A stretch of 64,000 bases of DNA, taken from assembly GCF_027531705.1 (NCBI RefSeq), contig NZ_JAPZSP010000034.1, positions 1 to 64,000 of the forward strand. Direction: 5' to 3'. Below the pieces are notes generated by a model. It saw only the letters and a list, made by a program, of their open reading frames with translations. It was not told where the DNA came from and did no database searches. Below, piece after piece: positions 8,491-16,175 of the stretch. The DNA comes from Flavobacterium sp. GTDB taxonomy: Bacteria > Bacteroidota > Bacteroidia > Flavobacteriales > Flavobacteriaceae. The stretch's first letter is position 1. Every line of letters starts with the position of its first letter. A program made the position numbers and the translations under genes.

Positions 8491-9642
8491 ATGCAACTAG
8501 AAACCTTATTAGCGAACATTACACAAAATTCTAATCTCAAGGATTCGTATAGAGCAACACATTTGCCTAAATACAACACCGCAACTTTCGACTTAAAACG
8601 ACAATCGTCAGAAGGACAAGTTTATGATTATTCAAGATCAGACAATCCAACAAGTAATGCGCTTGAAACTGTTTTTGCAAAAGCTGAAAGTGGTTTTGGA
8701 TGTGTTTACACAAATACTGGAATATCTGCAATAGCATTATTGTTCGAAACAGTTCTGAAAAATGGCGAATAAGTTTTGATAGAAAAAGATTGTTATGGCG
8801 GTACCTATCGATTGCTGAATATTTTATTCGAAAAAAATAAAATCACGACACATTACGCCGATTTTACTAAGATAAATGAAGTTGAAAATATCTTACAATC
8901 CAACAAAATTGCATTAGTAGTTTGTGAGTCGCCAACCAATCCAAGTTTGAAAATTGTAGATATTGAAGCGATTTCCCAAGTAGCAAAAAAATACAGTGCA
9001 TTGCTTGCAGTTGATAATAGTATGGCAACTTTTGCATCGCAAAAACCATTAGAATTAGGTGCTGATTTCTCAGTATTTTCAACAACCAAATTCATTTCTG
9101 GTCACGGAAGTGTAACTGCTTGAGCACTGGTTTCTAAAGATGAATTATGGGACGAAAAGTTTAAATATAGTGCGAATGCTCAAGGAAGAGCTCAAAGTCC
9201 GTTTGACGTTTTTTTAGCATCGTTAGGCTTGCCAACATTGACTTACAGAATGAAATCACAAGAAGCAAGTGTTTTAAAAATTGCTCAATTTCTAGAAAAT
9301 CAACCAGAAGTTTTAGACGTTAAATTTCCTAGTTTGCCTTCGCATCCACAATATGAATTGGCTAAAAAGCAATTAAAAATCATTCCTTCGGTTTTAACTA
9401 TCAAATTAAAATCGGCGGAAAAAGCTGAAGTTTTCATAAAAAAAACTACTTTATTTGGAGAAAAAGTATCGTTTGGATCAGCCGACTCCAGGCTTGAAAT
9501 TCCGGACAGAATGAGTCACGCAACCAATACCGAAGAAGATTTGGCAGCCAAAGGATTGAGTTTTGCAACAGTCAGAATTGCTGTTGGTTTAGAAGATACG
9601 GATGATTTAATTTTAGATATTGTTCAAGCATTAAATTGTTAA
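8491..9642 (+). pseudogene. Decayed Cys/Met metabolism PLP enzyme (cystathionine gamma-synthase/lyase type)
   Basis: A full-length PLP-enzyme frame of about 383 codons interrupted by two in-frame stops: TAA at 8770 (after LKNGE, before VLIEKDCYGGTY) and TGA at 9121 (after GHGSVTA, before ALVSKDEL). Everything else reads in one frame: YDYSRSDNPTSNALE, YGGTYRLL, VVCESPTNPSLK, the PLP-lysine region FSTTKFISGHG, and a C-terminus typical of the family (RIAVGLEDTDDL). Base changes to stops, rather than indels, argue for true inactivation. It is the first gene behind attenuator 1 and is followed at once by a second decayed family member. Confidence 0.85.
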
Positions 9643-9645
9643 AGA

Positions 9646-11131
9646 TGAGTGATTATTTTCAACACATTCCGTTTGGCGATTCGTTGCCGTTGCAAAATCC
9701 ACATGCGGTTTCGGTGAGTATGCCTTTTTTGCAAAATGTTATCGATTATGAAGAAGGAAATGAAGCGGCAATTGAAGTAATGAAATCGTGTTATCCAAGA
9801 TTTTTCAATATAAATTTGTTGAAAAACTGGTGAATTACATCCGAAATAAGCATTACATTCTAGCCGATAAAATCATCTTGCCAATAACATCAATTCAGGC
9901 AAAATTAATTTTAGAATATCTCGTTGAAACCCAATTTACATTTATTGAAGAAGATGAAAATGTGTTTTTGATTTTAGAAAAAAATGCCGAATTTGTAAAA
10001 AAAAATGTTCCGATTATATCCGAAATATAGGATTACTGATAAGTTCTAGAAAAGCCGAAAGTTCATAATATAATTTAGATCAGATACCAACTATTTTTCA
10101 AGAAGATAAGATTATATTTTCTCCTGAAAAAATTATAAAATCGGTTTTATCTACAGCTTATTCTAATGTTTCTGAAGATGCAATTTTGCTAACAAATTCT
10201 GGAATGAACGAACTTTTTACAGCTTACGAAACCATTTTAAGTGCTCGAAAAAGCGAAGGAAGAACTATCGCAATTCAATTGGGTTGGCTTTATGTTGATA
10301 CAATTGAAATCATTGAAAAACGTGCAAATTCGCATCTCCAAATCAATATTCATAACAAGTTGCAACTTGAAAACTGGCTGGAAAGCAATCATAAAATAAT
10401 AACAGAAATAACTACAAATCCATTAATTCAATGTATCGATTTACCTTGGTTAAGTATTCTTTGTAAAAAGTTTGAAATTGTTCTAATTGTTGATGTCACT
10501 ATCGCAACAACTTTTAATGTTGAAGTTTTGCCCTATTGTGATATTGCAGTAGAAAGTTTAACCAAATTTGCTAGTGGCAATGCCGATTTACTAATGGGAA
10601 CATTTGTTTTAAACGAAAAAAGTAAAATAGTTCAGGCAAATAAAAAAGAGTTTCATAAATTTATAATTCCAGCATTTGAAGGAGAATTGCAAAGGCCGGC
10701 ATGTCAGATTCAAAATTATGAAAGTCGTGTAAAGAAGGTTTCTGAAAATACTAAAACGATATACGATTATTTAAACAAGCAGTCGTTTGTAAAAGAAATT
10801 TATTCGGTTTTGCATCATGATTCGGTTGGTAATTTTAAGAAGATTAGAAAGTCAGAAGATTCATTTCCTGGAGTTTTGTCTGTGGTTTTTGATGAAGATT
10901 TAGAATTTTATTATGATAAATTGCAACTTACAAAAGGACCAAGTTTAGGAACCAATTCACAATTGCAATGCCTTATGTGTATCTTGCATATTATGAATTC
11001 CTTAAAACCGAAGCAGGAAAAATAAATTATTATCACTTGGGATAAATCCTAATTTACTGCGTTTATCAATTGGGATTGAGTCAGTTGAAGAAATAATTGA
11101 TGCGTTTGAAAATCTAAAGAAATACATTTGA
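9646..11131 (+). pseudogene. Second decayed trans-sulfuration-type PLP enzyme
   Basis: Starts ATG 9646 (MSDYFQHIPFGDSLP, then HAVSVSMP), as in flavobacterial Cys/Met PLP enzymes. The product is split over all three frames. A one-base loss in the T run near 9802-9806 moves MKSCYPRFF to QYKFVEKLV; a frame change lies near 10015-10030; a TAA stop is at 10066; a one-base loss lies near 10957 (LGTN then T-AMPYVYLAYYEF); another lies near 11041 (HLG then INPNLLRLSIG). The family C-terminus is recognisable up to TGA 11129. The usual SLTK Lys segment (VESLTKFASGNAD) is still present. A pseudogene beyond doubt unless the assembly is poor here; neighbouring genes are intact. Confidence 0.85.
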
Positions 11132-11157
11132 AATAGAATTTTTTGAATTTAGATTAT

Positions 11158-11190
11158 AAAAAAAGCGCCTGATTTTTCAAGCGCTTTTTT
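11158..11190 (-). terminator. Terminator of the permease operon
   Basis: AAAAAAGCGC / GCGCTTTTTT arms around a 12-base loop. Symmetric flanks, so it may also end the convergent pseudogene transcript. Confidence 0.75.
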
Positions 11191-11193
11191 AAA

Positions 11194-12639
11194 TTATAAT
11201 TTAGTTTCTCTCCTTAGTTTACTGCGTTTCTTTCCGTAAACAAAATAGATAACAAAGCCTATGGCCAACCAAACAAAAAGCCTTAACCAAGTGTCAAACG
11301 GTAACGAAACCATCATTACTACACAAGTGATAATTCCTAAAATTGGAACAACCGGAACAAATGGCGTTTTAAATGGACGTTCTAAATGCGGTTGTTTTTT
11401 GCGAAGAATTAAAATTCCTAAACACACCATTACAAATGCCAATAAAGTACCAATACTTGTCATTTCACCAACCACACTGATTGGAACTAATCCTGCAAAA
11501 AGGCTAATAAAAATACACAAAACAATATTCGATTTATAAGGTGTATTGAATTTAGGATGCAATTCTGAAAATACTTTTGGCAACAATCCATCTTTACTCA
11601 TTGAATAAAAAACGCGTGATTGACCTAATAAATCTACTAAAATCACAGACGTATATCCAATTAAAATAGCTAAAATCACTGCGATTCCTAACCATTCGTA
11701 TGGTGTATTTGCAATTGCAATAGCAACTGGTGCAGCACTATCTTTAAATTCAGTATAATTGGCTAAACCAGTCATTACATATCCAAAAAGAATGAAAAGA
11801 ATGGTACAAACTATAAGTGATCCCAATATTCCAATAGGCATGTTGCGTTGCGGATTTTTAGTCTCTTGTGCCATAGTTGCAACAATATCAAATCCAATAA
11901 AGACAAAGAAAACGACACCAGCACCACGAAGAACTCCAGACCATCCAAATTCTCCAAAAGTTCCTGTGTTGGTAGGAATAAAAGGATGGTAATTGGCAGG
12001 GTCAATATATTTCCAACCCAAAGCTATAAAAACAATAACAACACCAACTTTTAAAGCAACAACTATTGCATTGAATAGTGCCGAGCTTTTTGTCCCTCGA
12101 ATTATAATTGAAGTTATTAATCCGATTATTAAAATGGATGGCAAATTCACAAATCCGTGAACGATACTTCCATCGGCTAATGTGGCAGTTTCAAATGGCG
12201 ATAACACCAATTGAGGTGGAATAAAAATATCAAATTTTTCTAGAAATTTCACTAAATATTGCGACCAACTAATACCAACTGTTGCAGCTCCAACAGAATA
12301 TTCTAGAACTAAATCCCAACCAATTATCCATGCAAATAATTCTCCTAAAGTGGCATAAGCATACGTATATGCGCTACCCGAAACTGGGACCATCGAGGCA
12401 AATTCGGCATAACACAAAGCGCTGAACGCACAACCAACGGCTGCAATCACAAAAGACAATATTACCGCTGGACCAGAATTATTTGCGGCGGCAATTCCGG
12501 TTAACGAGAAAAGTCCTGCGCCAATAATTACACCAACACCAATTGCAACTAAATTAATAGCGCCTAAACTCCGTTTTAAGGAATTTTTTCCTGTATTTTC
12601 TGCTTCTAATTTTAAAGCTTCTATCGATTTTTTTAACAT
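11194..12639 (-). CDS. APC-superfamily amino-acid permease (predicted Met/Cys-related)
   Basis: 481 residues with about 12 hydrophobic segments. The first has the APC signature (GVGVIIGAGLFSLTGIAAANNSG in two pieces around residue 35-57), and the N-terminus KNSLKRSLGAINLVAIG resembles cationic amino-acid transporter/YfnA-type permeases. It starts two bases after the stop of the DMT transporter upstream, so both belong to one transcript that begins with two Met/Cys leader attenuators. From that regulation I infer uptake or exchange of methionine, cysteine or a sulfur-containing relative. The fold alone does not show the substrate. Confidence 0.85.
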   Translation of the reverse strand: MLKKSIEALKLEAENTGKNSLKRSLGAINLVAIGVGVIIGAGLFSLTGIAAANNSGPAVILSFVIAAVGCAFSALCYAEFASMVPVSGSAYTYAYATLGELFAWIIGWDLVLEYSVGAATVGISWSQYLVKFLEKFDIFIPPQLVLSPFETATLADGSIVHGFVNLPSILIIGLITSIIIRGTKSSALFNAIVVALKVGVVIVFIALGWKYIDPANYHPFIPTNTGTFGEFGWSGVLRGAGVVFFVFIGFDIVATMAQETKNPQRNMPIGILGSLIVCTILFILFGYVMTGLANYTEFKDSAAPVAIAIANTPYEWLGIAVILAILIGYTSVILVDLLGQSRVFYSMSKDGLLPKVFSELHPKFNTPYKSNIVLCIFISLFAGLVPISVVGEMTSIGTLLAFVMVCLGILILRKKQPHLERPFKTPFVPVVPILGIITCVVMMVSLPFDTWLRLFVWLAIGFVIYFVYGKKRSKLRRETKL

Positions 12640-12641
12640 AA

Positions 12642-13646
12642 TTAATAATGAGTTATATATTTGTAAGGGTTTGAAATTCGCTCTAATACGACGTTTATTT
12701 TTCTTAATTTAACTTGTGTTCTTTTACTTAATTTATAATTGGCTGCATTGGTTAATAAAACACCAAACAAAATCACGAATAGGCCAATTAATTGACTGGT
12801 TTCTATTTTTTCAGATGCAATAATCCATCCCACTAAAACAGCAACTATTGGGTTTATATAAGTGTGTGTACTCACTAAAACAGGATCTTTAACTTCCAAT
12901 AACCAGATATAAGATAGATAGGCTACAATCGATCCAAAAAAGATTAAAAAAGAAAGTCCAAACCAAGAAGATAACGGAATCGTAGTGAGATGAAATGATG
13001 CCCATTCTCCTTTGAATGAAGCTATTACAATACTTGCAATTCCAGCACTAATTAATTGTTGCGCACTATTCATAAATGTCGATTGGTCAGCTGGATTATT
13101 TTTAGAATACAATGATCCTGCAACCCAAGAAATAGAACTCAATGCCAAAACAGCAAAAGCAATAATTCTTAAAGTGGAACTAGTATCGTGATTGGATGAA
13201 GAAATACTTCCTTTTAAGAATAGAATTAACCCGATGAATCCAATGATTAATCCAGATACAATTGGAACATTTGAGAAATAATTTTTCCAATTTTTCTTGT
13301 CTAATGCAATGAACCAAAACGGACCAGTTGCTATTGCTATAGCGGCTTCCGTTGAACTTACATATTGTTCACCCCAAGCTACAAGTCCAGTTCCACCAGT
13401 TAGAATTAAAATTCCAATTATGGCATTTTTTTTCCAATTGATTAATGAATTGGAGCTTTGTCCTTTGCTTTTTTGCCATAAAAAAAGTAGAAATCCTGCA
13501 ATTAAAAATCGGAATCCTGACAAAATAAAAGGCGGAAAACCTTTTAAAGCTACCGCAATAGCAAAGAATGTTGATCCCCAAATAACATAGATGCTTGCAA
13601 ATGCTATGAAGAGTTGAATGGTATATTTATTTTTGAAATTTGACAT
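12642..13646 (-). CDS. EamA-family (DMT) transporter, predicted Met/Cys-related
   Basis: 334 residues with about ten transmembrane segments and two EamA repeats. The first begins FIAFASIYVIWGSTFFAIAV, and GLVAWGEQYVSSTEAAIA at about residues 84-101 is typical of the family. The last 30 residues are basic and cytosolic. DMT proteins of this type move amino acids, often as exporters. It is the first full gene after leaders 4 and 5, which suggests a substrate linked to Met and Cys supply. The permease gene follows with a two-base gap. Confidence 0.85.
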   Translation of the reverse strand: MSNFKNKYTIQLFIAFASIYVIWGSTFFAIAVALKGFPPFILSGFRFLIAGFLLFLWQKSKGQSSNSLINWKKNAIIGILILTGGTGLVAWGEQYVSSTEAAIAIATGPFWFIALDKKNWKNYFSNVPIVSGLIIGFIGLILFLKGSISSSNHDTSSTLRIIAFAVLALSSISWVAGSLYSKNNPADQSTFMNSAQQLISAGIASIVIASFKGEWASFHLTTIPLSSWFGLSFLIFFGSIVAYLSYIWLLEVKDPVLVSTHTYINPIVAVLVGWIIASEKIETSQLIGLFVILFGVLLTNAANYKLSKRTQVKLRKINVVLERISNPYKYITHY

Positions 13647-13665
13647 TTTATATGATTTTATGATT

Positions 13666-13706
13666 AAAAAAAAGACCCTTTTTCAGGATGTTGAAAAAGG
13701 GTCTGT
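13666..13706 (-). terminator. Attenuator terminator 5
   Basis: On the minus strand AGACCCTTTTTCA (13704-13692) and TGAAAAAGGGTCT (13685-13673) form a 13-bp stem followed by eight T. It lies only about 20 bases before the transporter ATG, so it is a 5' UTR terminator. Confidence 0.88.
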
Positions 13707-13733
13707 AAAATTTTTATTTTACTTCAATACTTT

Positions 13734-13808
13734 TTAACAACAGCAGAGCCGCATTTTCATGCAACGACAAGACTTATGGCACATTTCATTATGATGTAAA
13801 GTTTTCAT
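13734..13808 (-). CDS. Met/Cys-rich leader peptide 5 (24 aa)
   Basis: ATG at 13808 to TAA at 13734-13736. It encodes six Cys and four Met (initiator included) in 24 codons, with MC, RCMKMR and a final CCC directly before the stop. It is followed after 28 bases by terminator 5. The stretch 13759-13745 (TGAAAA...GG.TCT on the minus strand) can pair imperfectly with the 5' arm of the terminator. It is the second of two tandem leaders in front of the DMT/APC transporter operon. Confidence 0.72.
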   Translation of the reverse strand: MKTLHHNEMCHKSCRCMKMRLCCC

Positions 13809-13827
13809 ACTATTTAAATTTAAGATT

Positions 13828-13865
13828 AAAAAAAAAGAGCCATTCAAGGTAATGAACGGCTCTTT
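13828..13865 (-). terminator. Attenuator terminator 4
   Basis: Minus-strand stem GAGCCGTTCA / TGAATGGCTC (13862-13853 with 13846-13837, one G-U) followed by nine T. It lies between leaders 4 and 5. Confidence 0.88.
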
Positions 13866-13889
13866 GTAATGTAAAATTGATTTTATTTT

Positions 13890-13973
13890 TTACGCCAGTT
13901 CATTCCATAAATAATGTTTGCAACACATCATGTTACGCATTTTATTCATGTTATTTTGGCGGTTGTTTTTCAT
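13890..13973 (-). CDS. Met/Cys-rich leader peptide 4 (27 aa)
   Basis: ATG at 13973 to TAA at 13890-13892. Contains five Met and a CC pair, with the core NMNKMRNMMCC at residues 8-18. Terminator 4 follows after 27 bases. TGAACTGGC (13902-13894, in the last codons) can pair with GCCGTTCA of the terminator 5' arm with one bulged base, giving eight pairs. A perfect promoter lies so close that the 5' UTR can only be about 4-7 bases. Inferred role: sensing Met and Cys shortage ahead of the transporter operon. Confidence 0.8.
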   Translation of the reverse strand: MKNNRQNNMNKMRNMMCCKHYLWNELA

Positions 13974-13982
13974 AATCTGGTG

Positions 13983-14015
13983 CAAAGATAAAGTCTTATT
14001 TTTAATCTTTCCAAA
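13983..14015 (-). promoter_or_regulatory. Promoter of the leader 4/5-transporter operon
   Basis: On the minus strand TTTG (14015-14012), a 21-base spacer and TATCTTTG (13990-13983), an ideal Bacteroidota -33/-7 pair. The leader-4 ATG starts only 9 bases downstream of the -7 box. Confidence 0.75.
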
Positions 14016-14337
14016 TTAAATTTGAATTATTTTTATTTATTTTGAAGAAATAGCAAAAATTATATTGTTTTAAGGCGTTTTGTTGTTTATTATTTAATGA
14101 ATCTTGATTCTTTAGTGAAAAAGCCTGTCAATTCTGGGTTTTTGTTAAATATTTTCTATTTTATTTTTAAGATTTTGATAAAAATACACTTTTTAAATCA
14201 TGCTCAATGTATTGATAATTAATTGTTTATGTTGCATTGAAAAAGTAATCAAATGTTAAATTTTTAAAAATAAATTAAAATTATTTTTTTTATTCAAATT
14301 TAGTTCAGAAGTTTGCTTCATCAAAAACAAAGAAAAA
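13991..14337. other. Divergent regulatory gap between the two tandem attenuator arrays
   Basis: About 350 AT-rich bases without an ORF. It holds the minus-strand promoter at its left end and a weaker plus-strand promoter (GAAGTTTG at 14308-14315, one mismatch to TAnnTTTG) at its right end. A TTCAAATTT(A/T)GTT word at 14293-14306 recurs upstream of leader 1 (8273-8289). It could be a shared promoter part or an operator; I cannot tell which. Nothing else is evident. Confidence 0.45.
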
Positions 14338-14406
14338 ATGAATTTAATTATTTGCAATATGTGTTGTATGATGTGGAAACTTCCGCAGAGCACTTCTATT
14401 GCATAA
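14338..14406 (+). CDS. Met/Cys-rich leader peptide 2 (22 aa)
   Basis: ATG 14338 to TAA 14404-14406. Core C-N-M-CC-MM-W at residues 6-13: three Cys and four Met in 22 codons. The same length and layout as leader 1, and the DNA from the MMW codons through the terminator is clearly homologous (shared ATGATGTGG, CCGCAGAG, TAATTTTAAATTT and the CCTCTGC hairpin). GCAGAG at 14385-14390 is complementary to CTCTGC at 14439-14444 in the terminator 5' arm. It is the first of two leaders before metY-metX-hom. Confidence 0.82.
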   Translation: MNLIICNMCCMMWKLPQSTSIA

Positions 14407-14434
14407 TTTTAAATTTTTAAAATATATTCAAATG

Positions 14435-14463
14435 AAACCTCTGCAAACCGCAGGGGTTTTTTT
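14435..14463 (+). terminator. Attenuator terminator 2
   Basis: AAACCTCTGC / GCAGGGGTTT ten-pair stem with one G-U, loop AAACC, then T run. Homologous to terminator 1. Confidence 0.87.
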
Positions 14464-14476
14464 ATTTAAAACAAAT

Positions 14477-14504
14477 TTGTCACACTGAGCGCAGTCGAAG
14501 TGCT
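14477..14504 (+). repeat. 28-nt dispersed palindromic repeat, copy 1
   Basis: A near-palindrome containing GAGCGCAGTCGAAGTG. The same 28 bases with one difference occur on the minus strand at 40681-40708. It sits between terminator 2 and leader 3. Confidence 0.75.
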
Positions 14505-14528
14505 TTTAAAAAAATAAATAATTCAAAA

Positions 14529-14624
14529 ATGAACGTAATAGCAAAAAATATGATGTCTTGTATTATGATGCACATGATGATGTGTTGCATCACTATTTGC
14601 TATTACCAAGAACTCAAGACGTAA
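14529..14624 (+). CDS. Met/Cys-rich leader peptide 3 (31 aa)
   Basis: ATG 14529 to TAA 14622-14624. The richest of the set: eight Met and four Cys in 31 codons, with NMMSC, IMM, HMMMCC and later a further Cys. The C-terminal part turns polar (YYQELKT). CCAAGA-ACT at 14606-14614 can pair with AGT-CC-TTTTGG in the terminator 5' arm, with two bulged bases. The position near the end of the leader frame is as in leaders 1, 2 and 4. It is the second tandem leader before metY. Confidence 0.8.
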   Translation: MNVIAKNMMSCIMMHMMMCCITICYYQELKT

Positions 14625-14646
14625 AAGAAATATATATTTCTAGTGT

Positions 14647-14686
14647 AAAAGTCCTTTTGGTAAGCCGTCCAAAAGGACTTTTTTTT
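14647..14686 (+). terminator. Attenuator terminator 3
   Basis: AAAAGTCCTTTTGG / CCAAAAGGACTTTT stem with an eight-base loop and a T run, 50 bases before the metY ATG. Confidence 0.88.
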
Positions 14687-14735
14687 ATTTAAATAATCTT
14701 AATACTTAATACTAATATCTTAATACTTTAAAATC

Positions 14736-16028
14736 ATGAGCACACAAAAATTCGCGACAAACGCATTACACGCAGGACACGATGTTACTAAAAACGCAGG
14801 AACAAGAGCTGTCCCAATTTACCAAACATCGTCGTATGTTTTTAACAATTCCGATCATGCAGCCAATCTTTTTGGTCTAGCCGAAGCAGGATTCATTTAC
14901 ACACGATTAAACAATCCTACCAACGACATCTTAGAACAACGTTTAGCAAAGCTAGAAGGTGGAATAGGAGCAGTCGTAACCGCTTCGGGAACTTCAGCAA
15001 TTGCAACAACTCTATTAGTTTTACTAAAAGCAGGCGATCATATTGTAGCATCCAATAGTCTTTATGGCGGAACTTACAATTTGCTTAAAGTAACTTTGCC
15101 AAGACTAGGAATCACAACAACATTCGTCGATCCATCTAATCCTGAAAATTTTACTAAAGCTTCACAAGAAAATACAAGAGCTTATTTTGTAGAAAGTCTA
15201 GGAAATCCAAAATTAGACGTTCTAGATTTAGAAGCAATTTCAAAAGAAGCGAAAGCCTACAAAGTGCCTTTTATTGTTGATAATACTGTTGCTACACCTT
15301 TTTTGCTTAACCCAATTCAATACGGAGCGGATATTGTAATTCACTCTTTAACCAAATACATAACTGGAAACGGAACTTCACTTGGCGGAGTAATCATCGA
15401 CGCTGGAAACTTCGATTGGAGCAACGGAAAATTTCCTGAATTCACTGAACCATCAGCTGGATATCACGGACTAAAATACTACGAAGCACTTGGCGCAGCA
15501 TCATTTATTGCCAAAGTACGAATTGAAGGATTGCGCGATTTTGGTGCTGCTTTAAGTCCATTTAACGCTTTTCAAACCATTCAAGGATTGGAAACTTTAG
15601 AAATCAGAATCAAAAAACATTCAGAAAACGCATTGGAATTAGCCAAATGGTTGCAATCTCAAGAAGAAGTTGCTTGGGTAAATTATCCAGGTTTAGTAAC
15701 TTCAAAATACAAAGAACTTGCAGATAAATATTTGCCAGAAGGAAAAAGTGGTATAGTAACTTTTGGTTTAAAAGGCGGATTTGAAGCAGCAAAAAAAGTG
15801 GCTGATGAAACCAAATTATTTTCGTTGTTGGCAAATATTGGCGATACCAAATCACTAATTATTCATCCAGCAAGTACAACACACCAACAATTATCCGATG
15901 CTGAGCAAGAATCAACGGGTGTAACCAAAGATTTAATCCGTTTATCGGTTGGTTTAGAAGACATTGAAGATTTGAAAGCCGATTTAAAAGCTGTTTTTGC
16001 AACGCTTCCAATAGAAAAATTTGTTTAA
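14736..16028 (+). CDS. metY: O-acetylhomoserine sulfhydrylase
   Basis: PLP enzyme that makes homocysteine from O-acetylhomoserine and sulfide in the cytosol. 430 residues, the usual length for MetY and longer than MetB/MetC. YTRLNNPTND at about 55-64, SGTSAIATT at about 84-92, YGGTYN at 110-115, the PLP lysine at about 207 in HSLTKYITGNGTSLGG; the GNGT(S) after the lysine favours MetY over MetB/MetC. It is behind two Met/Cys attenuators and heads a metY-metX-hom operon. Its presence explains why the trans-sulfuration-type genes nearby could be lost. Confidence 0.93.
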   Translation: MSTQKFATNALHAGHDVTKNAGTRAVPIYQTSSYVFNNSDHAANLFGLAEAGFIYTRLNNPTNDILEQRLAKLEGGIGAVVTASGTSAIATTLLVLLKAGDHIVASNSLYGGTYNLLKVTLPRLGITTTFVDPSNPENFTKASQENTRAYFVESLGNPKLDVLDLEAISKEAKAYKVPFIVDNTVATPFLLNPIQYGADIVIHSLTKYITGNGTSLGGVIIDAGNFDWSNGKFPEFTEPSAGYHGLKYYEALGAASFIAKVRIEGLRDFGAALSPFNAFQTIQGLETLEIRIKKHSENALELAKWLQSQEEVAWVNYPGLVTSKYKELADKYLPEGKSGIVTFGLKGGFEAAKKVADETKLFSLLANIGDTKSLIIHPASTTHQQLSDAEQESTGVTKDLIRLSVGLEDIEDLKADLKAVFATLPIEKFV

Positions 16029-16035
16029 ATTTTGT

Positions 16036-16080
16036 TTTGTTTTTAACTGTCTCCGATTTCGCGGTTGGAGGCAGTTTTAA
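16036..16080 (+). terminator. Weak hairpin between metY and metX
   Basis: AACTGTCTCC / GGAGGCAGTT ten-pair stem (one G-U) with only TTTT after it and then A. It may act as an mRNA-stabilising or partly terminating structure. A CACAGATT-type microrepeat follows at 16090-16148. Confidence 0.45.
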
Positions 16081-16175
16081 AAAAAAAAATCTAAAATTGT
16101 TAAGATTACAATAATCTGTGAAAATCATTTTAATCTGTGGCAAAACCAACAGTTTTAAAGTAAAAAAATAAAAAA

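Noticed and set aside
8359..8772. Frame starting ATG 8359 (137 aa) as the N-terminus of the PLP gene
   Set aside because: Its first 34 codons cross leader 1 and terminator 1. The conserved PLP protein begins at 8491.
9646..11131. Sequencing error as the only reason for the broken second PLP gene
   Set aside because: Most changes are in short homopolymers, so this was considered. But the adjacent PLP gene has two clean stop substitutions, and about 60 kb of other genes read without a fault.
8324..14686. T-box riboswitches instead of leader peptides
   Set aside because: No T-box sequence (TGGNACCGCG type) or specifier loop is seen, while coding frames rich in the cognate amino acids are.
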